A stretch of DNA of 64,000 bases from Acinetobacter pittii (GCF_034064985.1 NZ_CP139249.1:1-64000), one strand, 5' to 3'. Counted from the stretch's first letter, positions 45,459 to 56,144 are shown. Program-made: numbers and translations. Notes: generated from the sequence alone by a model not told the origin.

Positions 45459-46571
45459 ATGGCTAAACGTGATTATTATGAGGTTTTAGGCGTTTCAAAA
45501 ACCGCAAGTGATGATGAGATCAAAAAAGCCTACCGTAAATTGGCGATGAAATATCATCCTGATAGAAACCCTGACAATGCCGAAGCTGAAGAGAAATTTA
45601 AAGAAGCTGCTGAAGCTTATGAAGTTTTATCGGACAGTGAAAAGCGTAGCATGTACGATCGCATGGGGCATAATGCGTTCGAAGGCGGCTTTGGCGGCGG
45701 CGGTGGTGGCTTCGGCGGATTTAGCGCAGAAGATATTTTTAGCCAGTTCGGTGATATCTTCGGTGGTGCATTCGGTGGTGGTGGACGTCAACAGCGTCAA
45801 CGTCGCGGATCAGATCTACGCTATGTAATGGAACTTACCCTTGAAGAAGCTGTAAAAGGGGTGAAAAAAACCATTACCTTTACTGCTCCTGCACCATGTG
45901 ATGTGTGTGATGGTAAAGGTTCTAAAAATCCAAAAGATGTTGAAACCTGTAAAACTTGTCATGGTTCAGGACAAGTTCGTATGCAGCAAGGTTTCTTCTC
46001 TGTACAACAAACATGTGGTACTTGTCGTGGCCAAGGTAAAATTATTAAAAACCCTTGTCAGGCATGCCATGGTTCAGGTGTCGCTGATCGCCAGCAAACG
46101 TTGGAAGTTACAATTCCAGCGGGTGTAGATAATGGTGACCGCGTTCGTTTGAGTGGTAAAGGCGAAGCAATTCGTGATGGCCAATCAGGTGACTTGTACG
46201 TTGAAGTTGTAGTTCGTGAACACGAAATCTTCCAACGTGATGGCGCAGATCTTTATATGGATGTACCAGTAAGCATTGCTGATGCTGCACTTGGTAAAGA
46301 AATTGAAATTCCAACTTTGGAAGGCCGTGTTAGTCTGAAAATTCCTGAGGGAACGCAAACAGGTAAATTATTCCGTTTACGTGGCAAAGGCGTTCGTCCA
46401 GTACGTAGCAGCATGGTCGGTGATTTACTCTGCCGTATTGTGGTAGAAACACCAGTCAACTTAAATTCTCGCCAACGTGAATTACTTAAAGAGTTGCAAG
46501 CTTCTTTTGATGGCGAAGACAGTGCTTCTTCACCAAAGAAAAAATCATTCTTTGATCGTTTGTTCGATTAA
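45459..46571 (+). CDS. dnaJ: Chaperone DnaJ
   Basis: DnaJ is the Hsp40 co-chaperone that delivers substrates to DnaK and stimulates its ATPase. The 370-residue protein has a J domain with HPD (about 33-35), a Gly/Phe-rich linker (about 73-112), and four zinc-binding CxxCxGxG motifs: [27 protein letters not shown] and CQACHGSGV (about 147-208). Unlike in many gamma-proteobacteria, dnaK and grpE are not adjacent. A good SD GAGGAG precedes it, and I see no clear heat-shock promoter. Confidence 0.97.
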   Translation: MAKRDYYEVLGVSKTASDDEIKKAYRKLAMKYHPDRNPDNAEAEEKFKEAAEAYEVLSDSEKRSMYDRMGHNAFEGGFGGGGGGFGGFSAEDIFSQFGDIFGGAFGGGGRQQRQRRGSDLRYVMELTLEEAVKGVKKTITFTAPAPCDVCDGKGSKNPKDVETCKTCHGSGQVRMQQGFFSVQQTCGTCRGQGKIIKNPCQACHGSGVADRQQTLEVTIPAGVDNGDRVRLSGKGEAIRDGQSGDLYVEVVVREHEIFQRDGADLYMDVPVSIADAALGKEIEIPTLEGRVSLKIPEGTQTGKLFRLRGKGVRPVRSSMVGDLLCRIVVETPVNLNSRQRELLKELQASFDGEDSASSPKKKSFFDRLFD

Positions 46572-46597
46572 TGCTTGATTAGACAAGAAATTAAAAA

Positions 46598-46633
46598 GAA
46601 GGCGGATATTGATAAACTATCCGCCTTTTTATT
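46598..46633. terminator. Terminator after dnaJ
   Basis: The AGGCGGATA / TATCCGCCT stem is followed by a T run. It lies between convergent genes. Confidence 0.88.
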
Positions 46634-46685
46634 GCGCTGATTCATCTTATTATTTTTATTCTGCTTAAAAGAAAATTACCTCTGC

Positions 46686-47048
46686 TTACTCTGTAGGGTG
46701 AGCAACATCAATGTCGTCAACACTTACAGTAGGCTCGCTAGAAGCAAAAGTCGGAGCACTTTCGATCACTGGTGCGGCTACTGCTTCTGCCTGTACAGCT
46801 ACTTTTGGTGCCTCTGCTGTAGTTTCACCAATAATAGGGTCAATATCTTCAACTTTGACGTCGATATTGGCATCGGTTGCTACGCTCGTTTGAGCTGTAG
46901 GCGTTGCTGTTTGAGTGCTTACATTAGTTGTAATACGTGCTTTAGATAAGCTTTCTAATGTGTCTCCTGGCTGGATTGCAGGCTCTGCAAATGCCACTGA
47001 ACTCATAATCCCCATCATTACTGTAAAACTAATAATTCTCGAATGCAT
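46686..47048 (-). CDS. Small secreted protein of unknown function
   Basis: A 120-residue protein with a signal peptide (MHSRIISFTVMMGIMSSVAF, then AEP) and a mature part rich in Ala, Thr, Val and acidic residues, without a fold I recognise. Two short echoes, VKVEDIDP (near 65) and VSVDDIDV (near 108), look like an internal repeat. The low complexity suggests an extended periplasmic or surface tail. The SD AAGGAG is strong. It lies alone between dnaJ and dapB on the opposite strand. Confidence 0.7.
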   Translation of the reverse strand: MHSRIISFTVMMGIMSSVAFAEPAIQPGDTLESLSKARITTNVSTQTATPTAQTSVATDANIDVKVEDIDPIIGETTAEAPKVAVQAEAVAAPVIESAPTFASSEPTVSVDDIDVAHPTE

Positions 47049-47198
47049 GCTGAACTCCTTATAGTCATCTTTTTCTCATTCGTGGCTCCGTAGTCTGCCG
47101 ATCAATTCTTTAACTTTTGTGAAAACAGATTAAAATTCGTCCTAACTCAAAAAATAATTTTTACTTTTTAAGATGAGCAAAGAGTTTTGATATAGTAG

Positions 47199-48053
<855 letters not shown>

Positions 48054-48103
48054 AACCCTGACCGTATTCCATGTGTAGCGAGAAAAACAAGATAGAGCAG
48101 AAC

Positions 48104-48757
48104 ATGAATAAAAAACAAATTGCCTTGACCACTCTTCTTTGCTTAAGCAGCCTCTGGACGGGGGCTGCTTCTACAGAAAAAGCTAAACTCAGCTTAGACC
48201 GCAATAATATTAAAGTCTGGACCTATCAAAAAACTGATAATCCAGTCTTTCAATATAAAGCAGAAACCACATTTGATGTGCCACTTGAACGCGCTGTCGC
48301 TGTGATTTTAGATGTAAATCGTGCTGACCAGTGGGTGCCTTATATGGGCAAAGTTGAAATGTTGTCTCAAGATGAGAAAAAAGGTGAGTTCACACTGTAT
48401 ATGGTGTTGGATTTTCCGTTTCCTTTGAAAGATCGTGATGTCGTTGTAAAAGGAAAAATGAGCAAGGCTGCAAATGGCGTTGTGACAATTAAAAATACTG
48501 CAATTAGTGGAAATTATCCGTTACAACCTGATGTAGTGCGCTTAACACGCTATGAAGGGGATTGGACATTCCAGAAAGTTGCAAATAATAAGGTGAAAGT
48601 AACCACCAGTGGTTACGCTGACCCTGCTGGTGCAATTCCGTTGAGCTTTGTAAATATGTTTGTTCAACAGCAACCTTATCAGATGCTGCTTAAAATGAAG
48701 CGGGAAGTGACCAGTCCGATTTATGAACACCCTAAATTACCAGATATTTTAAAATAA
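48104..48757 (+). CDS. Secreted START-domain protein
   Basis: A 217-residue exported protein with signal peptide MNKKQIALTTLLCLSSLWTG ending AAS, followed by a START/SRPBCC lipid-binding fold. Features include FDVPLERAVAVILDVNRADQW (near 50) and MVLDFPFPLKDRDVVVKGKM (near 100), typical of bacterial START proteins. It probably binds a hydrophobic ligand in the periplasm; the ligand is unknown. ATG 48104 is preferred to 48071 because it begins the signal peptide. Confidence 0.8.
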   Translation: MNKKQIALTTLLCLSSLWTGAASTEKAKLSLDRNNIKVWTYQKTDNPVFQYKAETTFDVPLERAVAVILDVNRADQWVPYMGKVEMLSQDEKKGEFTLYMVLDFPFPLKDRDVVVKGKMSKAANGVVTIKNTAISGNYPLQPDVVRLTRYEGDWTFQKVANNKVKVTTSGYADPAGAIPLSFVNMFVQQQPYQMLLKMKREVTSPIYEHPKLPDILK

Positions 48758-48762
48758 ATAGC

Positions 48763-48797
48763 TTAAAAAAAGCGCCTGAGATCAGGCGCTTTTTTTA
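48763..48797. terminator. Bidirectional terminator between the START and MFS genes
   Basis: The AAAAAGCGCCTGA / TCAGGCGCTTTTT stem has T runs on both strands. Confidence 0.9.
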
Positions 48798-49988
48798 TTA
48801 ATCTGAACACTGCTGTAAAGCTTGTGCAGGGCTACTTTCACGTTTGATTTGAAATAAAACCAATAATAAACCTAAGCCAGCTAGTAATGCTCCAGCAAAT
48901 GATACTGCGCTATAACCCCAACCTAAATCGAGTACTAACGCGCCTGTTGCTGCACCTACGGCATTACCTAAGTTAAACGCACCAATATTCACTGAAGAGG
49001 CAAGTCCTGGTGCTTCATGAGCGACTGACATTACACGCATTTGCAAAGGTGGTACTAAAGCAAAGGTTGCTGCACCCCAGATCAATAATGCAATGGCTGC
49101 TCCAATCTGGCTTTGTGCAAGAATTGGGAAAGTCACCATCATCACAATCAAGAGGACCAAGAAACCAATCAGAGTTTTGTTGATAGACAAATCTGCAAAA
49201 CGTCCACCCAAATGGTTACCAATTGAGAAACCTACACCAATCAGCACTAACATGAACGTAATGAAAGTCGGTGAAGCATGGGTAAACTCAGTCAAACTTG
49301 GCGCAATATAGGTATAGAGCGTAAACATTGCACCTGCACCGAGTACGGTGGTGAGTAGCGCAAGGACCACAGGAGTACGCGTTAATACCTTTAATTCAGC
49401 TTTCACATTTGGTTTTTGGGCAACCATACCTTGTGGGAGCGCTTTCCATAAAGCGAGCATGGTAATCACCCCAAGCAAAGAAATCGCAAGGAAAGACATA
49501 CGCCAGCCAATGTTCTGCCCAACCCATGTTGCTAACGGTACACCACCAATATTGGCAATGGTTAAACCCATAAACATAGTTGCTACAGCACTGGCCTGTT
49601 TATGTGCGGGTACAATGCTCGCCGCTACAACAGAGCCAATCCCGAAGAAGGCACCGTGGTTTAAGCTTGTGATAAGACGTGCACCTAATAAGCTCATATA
49701 ACTTGGTGAAAACGCTGCGATTAGGTTACCGACCGTAAAGATCGCCATCAGCAAAATAAGCGCATTACGTCGTGCAAAACCACCGAACCATAGGGTCATG
49801 AATGGGGCACCTAGCATGACGCCAAGTGCATAACCTGTAATTAACATTCCGGCCGTTGGAATTGAAATCCCTAAATCATTAGCGATATTCGGCAACAATC
49901 CCATTGGTGAGAATTCAGTGGTGCCAATGGCAAAGGCACCAATTGCCAATGCCAATAACGAGAACGCCGTATTTGATTGAGTGTTCAT
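48798..49988 (-). CDS. MFS exporter, DHA1 family (AraJ/YdhP-like)
   Basis: An inner-membrane 12-segment transporter of 396 residues. The N-terminus (IGAFAIGTTEFSPMGLLPNI) and ARLITSLNHGAFFGIGSVVA near 107 resemble the E. coli AraJ/YdhP/PbuE group of drug and metabolite exporters. ATG 49988 lies four bases after the stop of dkgB, so both form one operon. The divergent LysR gene is the likely regulator. Substrate unknown. Confidence 0.85.
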   Translation of the reverse strand: MNTQSNTAFSLLALAIGAFAIGTTEFSPMGLLPNIANDLGISIPTAGMLITGYALGVMLGAPFMTLWFGGFARRNALILLMAIFTVGNLIAAFSPSYMSLLGARLITSLNHGAFFGIGSVVAASIVPAHKQASAVATMFMGLTIANIGGVPLATWVGQNIGWRMSFLAISLLGVITMLALWKALPQGMVAQKPNVKAELKVLTRTPVVLALLTTVLGAGAMFTLYTYIAPSLTEFTHASPTFITFMLVLIGVGFSIGNHLGGRFADLSINKTLIGFLVLLIVMMVTFPILAQSQIGAAIALLIWGAATFALVPPLQMRVMSVAHEAPGLASSVNIGAFNLGNAVGAATGALVLDLGWGYSAVSFAGALLAGLGLLLVLFQIKRESSPAQALQQCSD

Positions 49989-49992
49989 GAGT

Positions 49993-50796
49993 TTAGTCCC
50001 AAGCTGGTGCCCATGGCTCTGGGCTAACTTCACGACTGTTACGGTCGAGCTCAGCAATCATTTGCATTTCAGCTGAAGTTAACTCGATATCCTGTGCTTT
50101 TAAGTTGCTAATCAGGTTTTCACGTTTAGTCGAAGATGGAATAACTGCAAAACCACGTTGCAATGCCCATGCAAGTGCAATTTGTGCTGTCGTTGCTTTA
50201 TGAGCTGCTGCAATTTCAGTTAAAACTGGGTCTTGAAGCACTTTACCGTATGCAAGTGTCATATATGAAGTGACATCAATATTCTTCTCTTGTAAGAAAT
50301 TTACAAGTTTATGGTTTTGAAGATAAGGGCTTAACTCAATCTGGTTAGTTGCAATATTTTCAGCACCAATTGTATCAATCGCTTGTTGAGTAAGCTCAAT
50401 ATTGAAGTTTGAAATACCAATTTGTTTAGTAAGACCTTGTTCTTTGGCTTCAAGTAAAAGCTTCATGATTTCAGGAATCGAAACGCTTAAGTCCGGTGCT
50501 GGCCAATGAATTAAAGTGAGGTCAACATGGTCAGTACGAAGCTTTTCTAAGCTCTCTTTTAAGCTCGGAGTAAACTTATCTTGAGCAAAATTATCTACCC
50601 AGATTTTTGTAGTTAAAAATAAGTCCTGACGTGATACACCGCTTTCGGCAATTGCTTGACCAATCGCAGCTTCATTATCATAAATTTGAGCAGTATCAAT
50701 TACACGGTAACCTACGTCTAAAGCAGTTTTCACAGAATCAATGACTGCTTGTTCTTTAAGACGGAAAGTACCTAGACCAAAACGTGGAATATTCAT
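49993..50796 (-). CDS. dkgB: 2,5-diketo-D-gluconate reductase B (aldo/keto reductase)
   Basis: A 267-residue NADPH-dependent aldo/keto reductase, the same length as E. coli DkgB and very similar throughout: [12 protein letters not shown] at the N-terminus, [20 protein letters not shown] with catalytic Asp and Tyr (about 35-54), TKIW with the catalytic lysine, and [13 protein letters not shown] near 160. In E. coli it reduces keto-aldehydes such as methylglyoxal as well as diketogluconate. ATG 50796 has AGGTGA upstream. It is first in an operon with the MFS gene and divergent from a LysR regulator. Confidence 0.9.
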   Translation of the reverse strand: MNIPRFGLGTFRLKEQAVIDSVKTALDVGYRVIDTAQIYDNEAAIGQAIAESGVSRQDLFLTTKIWVDNFAQDKFTPSLKESLEKLRTDHVDLTLIHWPAPDLSVSIPEIMKLLLEAKEQGLTKQIGISNFNIELTQQAIDTIGAENIATNQIELSPYLQNHKLVNFLQEKNIDVTSYMTLAYGKVLQDPVLTEIAAAHKATTAQIALAWALQRGFAVIPSSTKRENLISNLKAQDIELTSAEMQMIAELDRNSREVSPEPWAPAWD

Positions 50797-50916
50797 GTGT
50801 TCACCTAAATTTGAATAATCATTTAACATGAGATGCATTTTGCTTTTTTTATTGTTGCGAAAAAATACATGAATAAGCAAAATATCTTTGATCATTAGTC
50901 AATAATGGAATAAGAC
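50797..50916. promoter_or_regulatory. Divergent promoter region of dkgB-MFS and LysR gene
   Basis: A 120-bp AT-rich gap between head-to-head genes. LysR-type control of both sides is expected from this layout. I could not single out one T-N11-A operator. Confidence 0.5.
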
Positions 50917-51819
50917 ATGAAATCAACAATTGAAGAGCTGGTCGCGTTTATCGCAATCGTTGATACGGGCTCTTTTGTTGCGGCGGCAGAACATTTAAAA
51001 CAAACGCCTTCAGGAGTTAGTCGATCTTTAACACGCTTGGAAGCGAAGTTAGATGTGACTTTGTTAGAACGAACGACACGAAAATTAAAACTCACACAAG
51101 AAGGGCAGCAGTTTCTGGTAAAGGCCCGTAAAATCTTAAATGAGCTAAATGCTGCTGAAGAAGAACTACAAAGATCTGATCAAGATACTTCAGGTCTTAT
51201 ACGAATTGATTCGGCCACACCTTTTGTTTTACATGTTGTTGCTCCATTAATGCATGCTTTTCGCAAGCAATATCCCCATATTGAAATTGAGTTAAATAGT
51301 AATGATCAAATTATTGATTTACTACAACATAAAACCGATGTCGCATTTCGATTTGGTGAACTTAATGATTCCAGTATGCATGCCAAATTAGTGTGCAAAA
51401 GTCGCCTGTATATGGTCGCTAGCCCTGAATATTTAAACCAGACTAATTATCCTCAGCAGCCACAAGAATTAAACGAACATGAACTGATAGGCTTTACCAA
51501 GCCAGCTCACTTAAACACTTGGCCGCTTAAGATAGGCAATGAATATTTTGTAGCTCAACCCCATATTAAAGCTTCAAATGGTGAAACTGTCCGACAGCTT
51601 GCACTACGTGGACACGGCATTACATGCTTATCAGAATTTATGGTTTGGAAAGATATTGAAGAAGGGCGATTGATTGCTTTATTTGAGGACCAAATTGAAC
51701 ATCAATACCAAAGCATCCATGCTGTGTATTATCAACAAGAGCATCTACCAAAACGAATTCGTTTATTTATTGAGTTTTTGGCAGAACAGTTAAAAGACGG
51801 TTTTAAAAACGCTCTCTAA
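50917..51819 (+). CDS. LysR family transcriptional regulator (51 kb)
   Basis: A 300-residue LysR-type regulator with an N-terminal helix-turn-helix (SFVAAAEHLKQTPSGVSRSL, about 18-37; ARLEAKLD-type recognition region LEAKLDVTLLERTTRKL) and an effector domain after about 88. It is divergent from dkgB and the MFS exporter, which are its likely targets. Its 3' end overlaps the convergent lipoprotein gene by 17 bp. Confidence 0.9.
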   Translation: MKSTIEELVAFIAIVDTGSFVAAAEHLKQTPSGVSRSLTRLEAKLDVTLLERTTRKLKLTQEGQQFLVKARKILNELNAAEEELQRSDQDTSGLIRIDSATPFVLHVVAPLMHAFRKQYPHIEIELNSNDQIIDLLQHKTDVAFRFGELNDSSMHAKLVCKSRLYMVASPEYLNQTNYPQQPQELNEHELIGFTKPAHLNTWPLKIGNEYFVAQPHIKASNGETVRQLALRGHGITCLSEFMVWKDIEEGRLIALFEDQIEHQYQSIHAVYYQQEHLPKRIRLFIEFLAEQLKDGFKNAL

Positions 51820-52177
51820 AAGTAGTGTAACTGTCAGTTGGAAAATGAACTTCTAAAAGTGGAGTCGTTTGTCCTTGGGATAAATGTTGAGACAGAAAAT
51901 AGCTTTTTTGATGTTCTCGGCAGCTAAAATATAATTTGGAATAAACCGAGTTCACCATGACAACTTCATTTGAGCTATTCCGTTTATATTGATAATGAGA
52001 AATCGTACTGGTCTCGTCATCAGTGCGTTGCTGCATTTTATAGTCTTGTTGATTTGTCATTTTTAAATAACCTTCGATCAGACTTTGGCAAACAGTATGT
52101 CTGTACTGCTCATCTTTTGGTTGTTGTTGGCAACCAGCTAAAACAATAGTAAATAAAAATATAGCTTTTAATTTCAT
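51803..52177 (-). CDS. Putative lipoprotein of unknown function
   Basis: A 124-residue product with a lipoprotein signal: MKLKAIFLFTIVLAGCQQQP, lipobox LAGC with Cys16. The mature part is polar, Gln/Ser/Tyr rich, with two further cysteines (TVCQSL and YFSCRE) that could pair. I recognise no family. The residue after Cys is Gln, so outer-membrane sorting is likely under the +2 rule. It overlaps the end of the convergent LysR gene. Confidence 0.7.
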   Translation of the reverse strand: MKLKAIFLFTIVLAGCQQQPKDEQYRHTVCQSLIEGYLKMTNQQDYKMQQRTDDETSTISHYQYKRNSSNEVVMVNSVYSKLYFSCREHQKSYFLSQHLSQGQTTPLLEVHFPTDSYTTFRERF

Positions 52178-52267
52178 GACTTTGCTACTTTCTAAGTTGA
52201 TTTCTATAGCCTAAAGGTGTTCTATAAACCAGTACAGATACAGAAATTTTTAAAAAAGCAGCACAGA

Positions 52268-53692
52268 ATGACTTTCCAATATCAGGTTCTTGCCAATCAA
52301 TTAGCACATCGTATTTATCAAGATGAGCTTAAACCTCACCAGAAACTTATTTCTTTACGAGATTTTGCTCGTCAGCACAGCATTAGTTTAAGTACAGCAA
52401 AAAGTTGTTATGAGTTACTTGAGGCGAGGGGGCTTATTTATGTAAAGCCGAAGTCAGGTTATTTTGTGGTAGCTCGTGCACAATCGGGCCCCATTCCTGA
52501 AAGTCCAGATTTCTTGTCTTTACCTCGACAAGTTTCAAATCTGGAATTGCATAATCAAATTCAGGAAGCTGCCTTACAAAGCCATCTTGTACCATTAGGC
52601 TCTATTCAGTTAACGCCTCATTTTATTCCTGTGGAAGGTTTACGTCGCTCTATTCAACGGGCTTTAAAAAATTGTCAGCCTCAAGACTTTCTTTATTGTA
52701 ATAAACAAGGGCATGAGCAGTTAAGAAAAGCGCTATCTGATCATTGGCGTGAAGATGGGATTTTTATCGCAGCAGAAGATATTTTTATTACCAATGGCTG
52801 CATGCCTGCTTTGTCTTTGGTGATTCAACATCTAACAGAAGTCGGCGATAGTATTTTAATCCCGACGCCTACTTTTAATGGACAACTACAGCTTATAGCC
52901 AGTTTAAAACGGCAGATTATTGAAATTCCAGCGCATCATCGTGGTATCGATCTTGAGCGCTTAGAATCATTTATGAAGCAAGGTTTGGCTAAGGTTTGTT
53001 TAATGACAGCCAACTATCAGAACCCATTGGGATATTGTTTAAGTAATGCAGAAAAGCAAAAGATTGCCGAATTAGCAGCAAAGTATCAGTGTTTTATTAT
53101 CGAAGATGATATTTATGGAGAGTGTGGCTACAGTGGTGAGCGGCCATTGCCTATACGCTATTGGGACCGTGAAGGCTATGTGATTTGGTGTGGGTCAGTT
53201 TCTAAGTCATTGTCGAGTGCGTATCGCGTAGGGTGGTTCTGTTTAAGTGCGAAGCTACAACATTTAAGGCTTGAGCTTGTAGCCAGTAATATAGGGGTCA
53301 ATACACCGCTACAATTAGGCCTAGCTGATTTTATTTATAGCCGCGGTTATCGAGAGCATTTAGAGCAGTTAAGACCGAATTTGATGCGGCAAGTCGAGGA
53401 GTATCGTAGTTGTATTTTAAATGCCTTTGAAGGTATTCCAATTGCGCTGAGCCAACCAGAAGGGGGTTATGCCTTATGGATGCAGTTACCTAAAACTGTA
53501 GATAGCTTGGCGCTCTATTACACTGCAAAATCACATGGAATTACTGTAGTTCCAGGTCATGTTTTTGGTGAAGATGAACGCTATCGGCATTTTATTCGTT
53601 TAAATGCAGGTCATGAGCTAACAGCAGATGTCCGCCAAGCCATTAAAGATTTGGCGGACTGGTCACGACAACAGATTAAAACAGTGAGTTAG
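52268..53692 (+). CDS. MocR-type regulator (GntR helix-turn-helix plus aminotransferase domain)
   Basis: A 474-residue fusion: an N-terminal GntR-type winged helix (about 1-75; QHSISLSTAKSCYELLEARG) joined to a class I/II aminotransferase-like domain (about 95-470). The lysine that would bind PLP lies in GSVSKSLSSAYRVGW (near 322), and the aspartate in IIEDDIYGECGY (near 280) is kept. Such proteins are PLP-sensing regulators, though aminotransferase activity is not excluded. ATG 52268 gives the standard domain start; its ribosome binding site is poor. The target is unknown. Confidence 0.85.
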   Translation: MTFQYQVLANQLAHRIYQDELKPHQKLISLRDFARQHSISLSTAKSCYELLEARGLIYVKPKSGYFVVARAQSGPIPESPDFLSLPRQVSNLELHNQIQEAALQSHLVPLGSIQLTPHFIPVEGLRRSIQRALKNCQPQDFLYCNKQGHEQLRKALSDHWREDGIFIAAEDIFITNGCMPALSLVIQHLTEVGDSILIPTPTFNGQLQLIASLKRQIIEIPAHHRGIDLERLESFMKQGLAKVCLMTANYQNPLGYCLSNAEKQKIAELAAKYQCFIIEDDIYGECGYSGERPLPIRYWDREGYVIWCGSVSKSLSSAYRVGWFCLSAKLQHLRLELVASNIGVNTPLQLGLADFIYSRGYREHLEQLRPNLMRQVEEYRSCILNAFEGIPIALSQPEGGYALWMQLPKTVDSLALYYTAKSHGITVVPGHVFGEDERYRHFIRLNAGHELTADVRQAIKDLADWSRQQIKTVS

Positions 53693-53694
53693 CC

Positions 53695-54723
53695 TTATTC
53701 TGCAAAGTCTGCCTTAAGTACAATGCGGTAGCGTGCCTGACCCGAGTGTAGACGTTCAATTGCTTCATTGAGCTGTGACATTGGAAATAGCTCAATTTGA
53801 GGTGCAATTTTTTTGCGTGCAGCAAATTTTAAAAGCTGACGTAGTGCAGCAGGTGAACCTGTAGGTGAACCAGTCACTGACTTAGCACCACCAATAAGAG
53901 AGCCAACAGAAACAGGAACAGGCTCAAGCGTAAGACCTAAGAAATGTAAGGTTCCGTTTGGTGCCAGTGTTGCAATAAAAGCAGACCAATTTAGAGTCAC
54001 ATTCACGGTACTTAGCAATAAATCAAATTTACCTTTTTGAGCTTTTACTGCCTCTGTATCGCGGCTATTCACCACATGGTCGGCTCCCATTGCTTTGAGT
54101 TCTTCCGTTTTATCTGGGTTAGAACTAAAAGCAGTGATTTCACAGCCCCATGCTTTAAGTAGCTTAATGGCTATATGGCCTAAACCACCAATACCAATCA
54201 CACCCACGTGATGCGTTGCCTGAATTTTGTGTTTGAGTAGTGGGTCAAAAACGGTAATTCCGCCACAAAGTAGCGGACCTGCACTTTCTGGGTCTAAATC
54301 TTTGGGGAGTGGAATAGCCCATTGCCAACCTGCACGGACTTTATCGGCAAAGCCACCAGCATGCCCCACGATTGTTGCGACATTTTCGCCCGTACAAAGT
54401 ACTTGCTGACCACCAATACATTCATCACAGGCTTGGCAACTTTCAGCTGTCCAACCAATACCAACACGTTGCCCAATTTGTAGTCCTTTGGCTTCTGAGC
54501 CTAAAGCAACAATTCGTCCAATAATTTCATGACCTGCAACCACAGGGTACACGGTTGAGCGCCATTCATTATTTAAAACAGAGATATCAGAATGACATAA
54601 ACCACAATATTCAACTTTTACCTCAACCTGATGCGGTTGTAATTCACCTGCATCAAATTGGTAAGGAACCAGTTTTTCACCTGCCTGCATTGCAGCATAA
54701 GCCTGAATCGTATTATTGCTCAT
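53695..54723 (-). CDS. Zinc-dependent alcohol dehydrogenase (Ahr/YahK-like)
   Basis: A 342-residue medium-chain dehydrogenase. Catalytic zinc ligands are in CGLCHSD (Cys37 region) and GHE (about 63-65), the structural zinc cluster in [15 protein letters not shown] (about 95-109), and the nucleotide fold in [20 protein letters not shown] (near 175). It belongs to the NADP-preferring cinnamyl-alcohol/aldehyde reductase group (Ahr, YahK). The substrate is probably an aldehyde; no pathway is implied by its neighbours. It converges with the MocR gene with 2 bp between. Confidence 0.87.
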   Translation of the reverse strand: MSNNTIQAYAAMQAGEKLVPYQFDAGELQPHQVEVKVEYCGLCHSDISVLNNEWRSTVYPVVAGHEIIGRIVALGSEAKGLQIGQRVGIGWTAESCQACDECIGGQQVLCTGENVATIVGHAGGFADKVRAGWQWAIPLPKDLDPESAGPLLCGGITVFDPLLKHKIQATHHVGVIGIGGLGHIAIKLLKAWGCEITAFSSNPDKTEELKAMGADHVVNSRDTEAVKAQKGKFDLLLSTVNVTLNWSAFIATLAPNGTLHFLGLTLEPVPVSVGSLIGGAKSVTGSPTGSPAALRQLLKFAARKKIAPQIELFPMSQLNEAIERLHSGQARYRIVLKADFAE

Positions 54724-54761
54724 CGGAAACTCCTTAAGCGGCTTTGAACCGTTCTGGTGGG

Positions 54762-55322
54762 TTATGAAGCTTTAAATTGACAATCATTTTCATGGTCATT
54801 GACCATGCCTACTGCCTGCATAAAAGCATAGCAGGTGGTTGGGCCAACAAATTTGAAACCATTCTTTTTAAGCGTTTTTGAAAGTTTTATGCTGAGTTCA
54901 GTTTGAGCAGGAGCCTTGCGATAATCTACAACATCATTGTGTTGAGGCGTTGCATCTACAAACTGCCAAAGCCATGTAGGAACATCACCAACCTGGGCTT
55001 TGAGTGCTTGCCATGCAATCGCATTATCACGAATGGCTTTGAGTTTACCCAAATGACGAATTAAACCAGCATCGGATAGTTTTAGTTCTAAGAAGTCATC
55101 TGTGAATGAAGCAATGTTTGAAATGGGATGATTAAAAAAATGCTGACGGTAGCTTTCTCTTTTTTTTAGTACGGTAATCCATGAGAGGCCTGCTTGCTGA
55201 CCTTCGAGACAAAGCATTTCAAATAGTCGAGCTTCGTCGTGTTCTGGTTTACCCCATTCTTCATCATGGTAGGTAATATAGAGTGGATCATTGGAACACC
55301 ATCCGCAGCGTTGAATTTTCAT
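54762..55322 (-). CDS. tag: DNA-3-methyladenine glycosylase I
   Basis: Tag removes 3-methyladenine from alkylated DNA. The 186-residue protein starts [20 protein letters not shown] and has [27 protein letters not shown] near 42 and the C-terminal [20 protein letters not shown], all hallmarks of the family; the conserved cysteines and histidine bind zinc. It is the first of several minus-strand DNA-repair and housekeeping genes here. Confidence 0.95.
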   Translation of the reverse strand: MKIQRCGWCSNDPLYITYHDEEWGKPEHDEARLFEMLCLEGQQAGLSWITVLKKRESYRQHFFNHPISNIASFTDDFLELKLSDAGLIRHLGKLKAIRDNAIAWQALKAQVGDVPTWLWQFVDATPQHNDVVDYRKAPAQTELSIKLSKTLKKNGFKFVGPTTCYAFMQAVGMVNDHENDCQFKAS

Positions 55323-55352
55323 GATGATGCTCCTTATATTTATCTTAGAATT

Positions 55353-55598
55353 TTAAAGTTTGAATAACACCCATTCATTCGGGCGAGTGTCCCAATAATA
55401 CAGTTCAGCTTGAGTTAAGTCTTCAAACTTTAACCAAAAGTCTTTACCTACTTTATCTGAAAAACCAGTGCTGATTAATAGAGCATCATCGCTGATTTCC
55501 ATGATCCAGCCTTGATAGCTATTGCCATTTAAAATGATCTTTTGCTGGTTACCAGACTCGGCAAACTCTACTAAGCGATTGATCAGCGCTTCCGACAT
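55353..55598 (-). CDS. Small protein of unknown function (81 residues)
   Basis: I do not recognise a family. The order of a helix (MSEALINRLVEFAESGNQ) followed by strands (KIILNGNSYQGWIMEISDDA, LLIS) recalls a small SH3- or Sm-like barrel, but no signature is present. There is no signal peptide. It lies 9 bp after the M23 peptidase gene on the same strand in reverse reading order, and just before tag. The ATG has a good upstream AGGAAC. Confidence 0.65.
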   Translation of the reverse strand: MSEALINRLVEFAESGNQQKIILNGNSYQGWIMEISDDALLISTGFSDKVGKDFWLKFEDLTQAELYYWDTRPNEWVLFKL

Positions 55599-55607
55599 AA
55601 AATGTTC

Positions 55608-56144
55608 CTAGCGTAAATATGAATAAGGATTAACAGCACCACGTCCTTTACCGTTGAGGTAAAGACCATAATGAAGATGAGGTGAAGTATAACGCGCATT
55701 GCCCGTATTGCCGACATAGCCAATTAGATCGCCCTTTTTGACATAGTCGCCTACGTTTAAGCCACGTTTATGTCCATCAAGATGAGCATAATAATGCCAT
55801 GTTCCTGCCGGGCCTAAAATCCAGATGACTTTGCCACCGAGATTATTATTGCGAAGATCGGCCACCAGTCCTTCGGTTGCACTGTAAACTTTGGTTCCAC
55901 GTGGAGCCAAAATATCAATTCCTTCGTGACTGCGCCCCTGACTACGAGCAGCACCCCATGTGTCTTTTAATTCATCTCGATCGACACCTTTCACGGGTAC
56001 AGGCAGTCGATTTGGAAGCTGCATACTTTTAAGTTTATTAACTTGAGCAGATGGAAGTGGGGCAGGTTTTTTAGGTGCACTGGCACATGCGGCCAATAGA
56101 ATAATCAGAAAACCAAGTGAGAAATGAGAAACAAAACGTCGCAC
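55608..56144 (-). CDS. M23 family metallopeptidase lipoprotein
   Basis: A 178-residue lipoprotein (lipobox LAAC, Cys20) with a LytM/M23 domain. The zinc ligands appear as RSHEGIDILAPRGT (HxxxD, about 73-86) and PHLHYGLYLNGKG (HxH, about 155-167), so it is probably an active endopeptidase of peptidoglycan or an NlpD-like activator. The +2 residue is Ala, consistent with outer-membrane location. The DNA contains a degenerate parS-like motif at 55893-55908. Confidence 0.85.
   Translation of the reverse strand: MRRFVSHFSLGFLIILLAACASAPKKPAPLPSAQVNKLKSMQLPNRLPVPVKGVDRDELKDTWGAARSQGRSHEGIDILAPRGTKVYSATEGLVADLRNNNLGGKVIWILGPAGTWHYYAHLDGHKRGLNVGDYVKKGDLIGYVGNTGNARYTSPHLHYGLYLNGKGRGAVNPYSYLR
55893..55908. 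other. Degenerate parS-like motif in the M23 peptidase gene
   Basis: GGTTCCACGTGGAGCC differs from the perfect core GTTCCACGTGGAAC at one base (A to G). It lies about 400 bp from the exact site in mutY. It may be chance. Confidence 0.35.
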
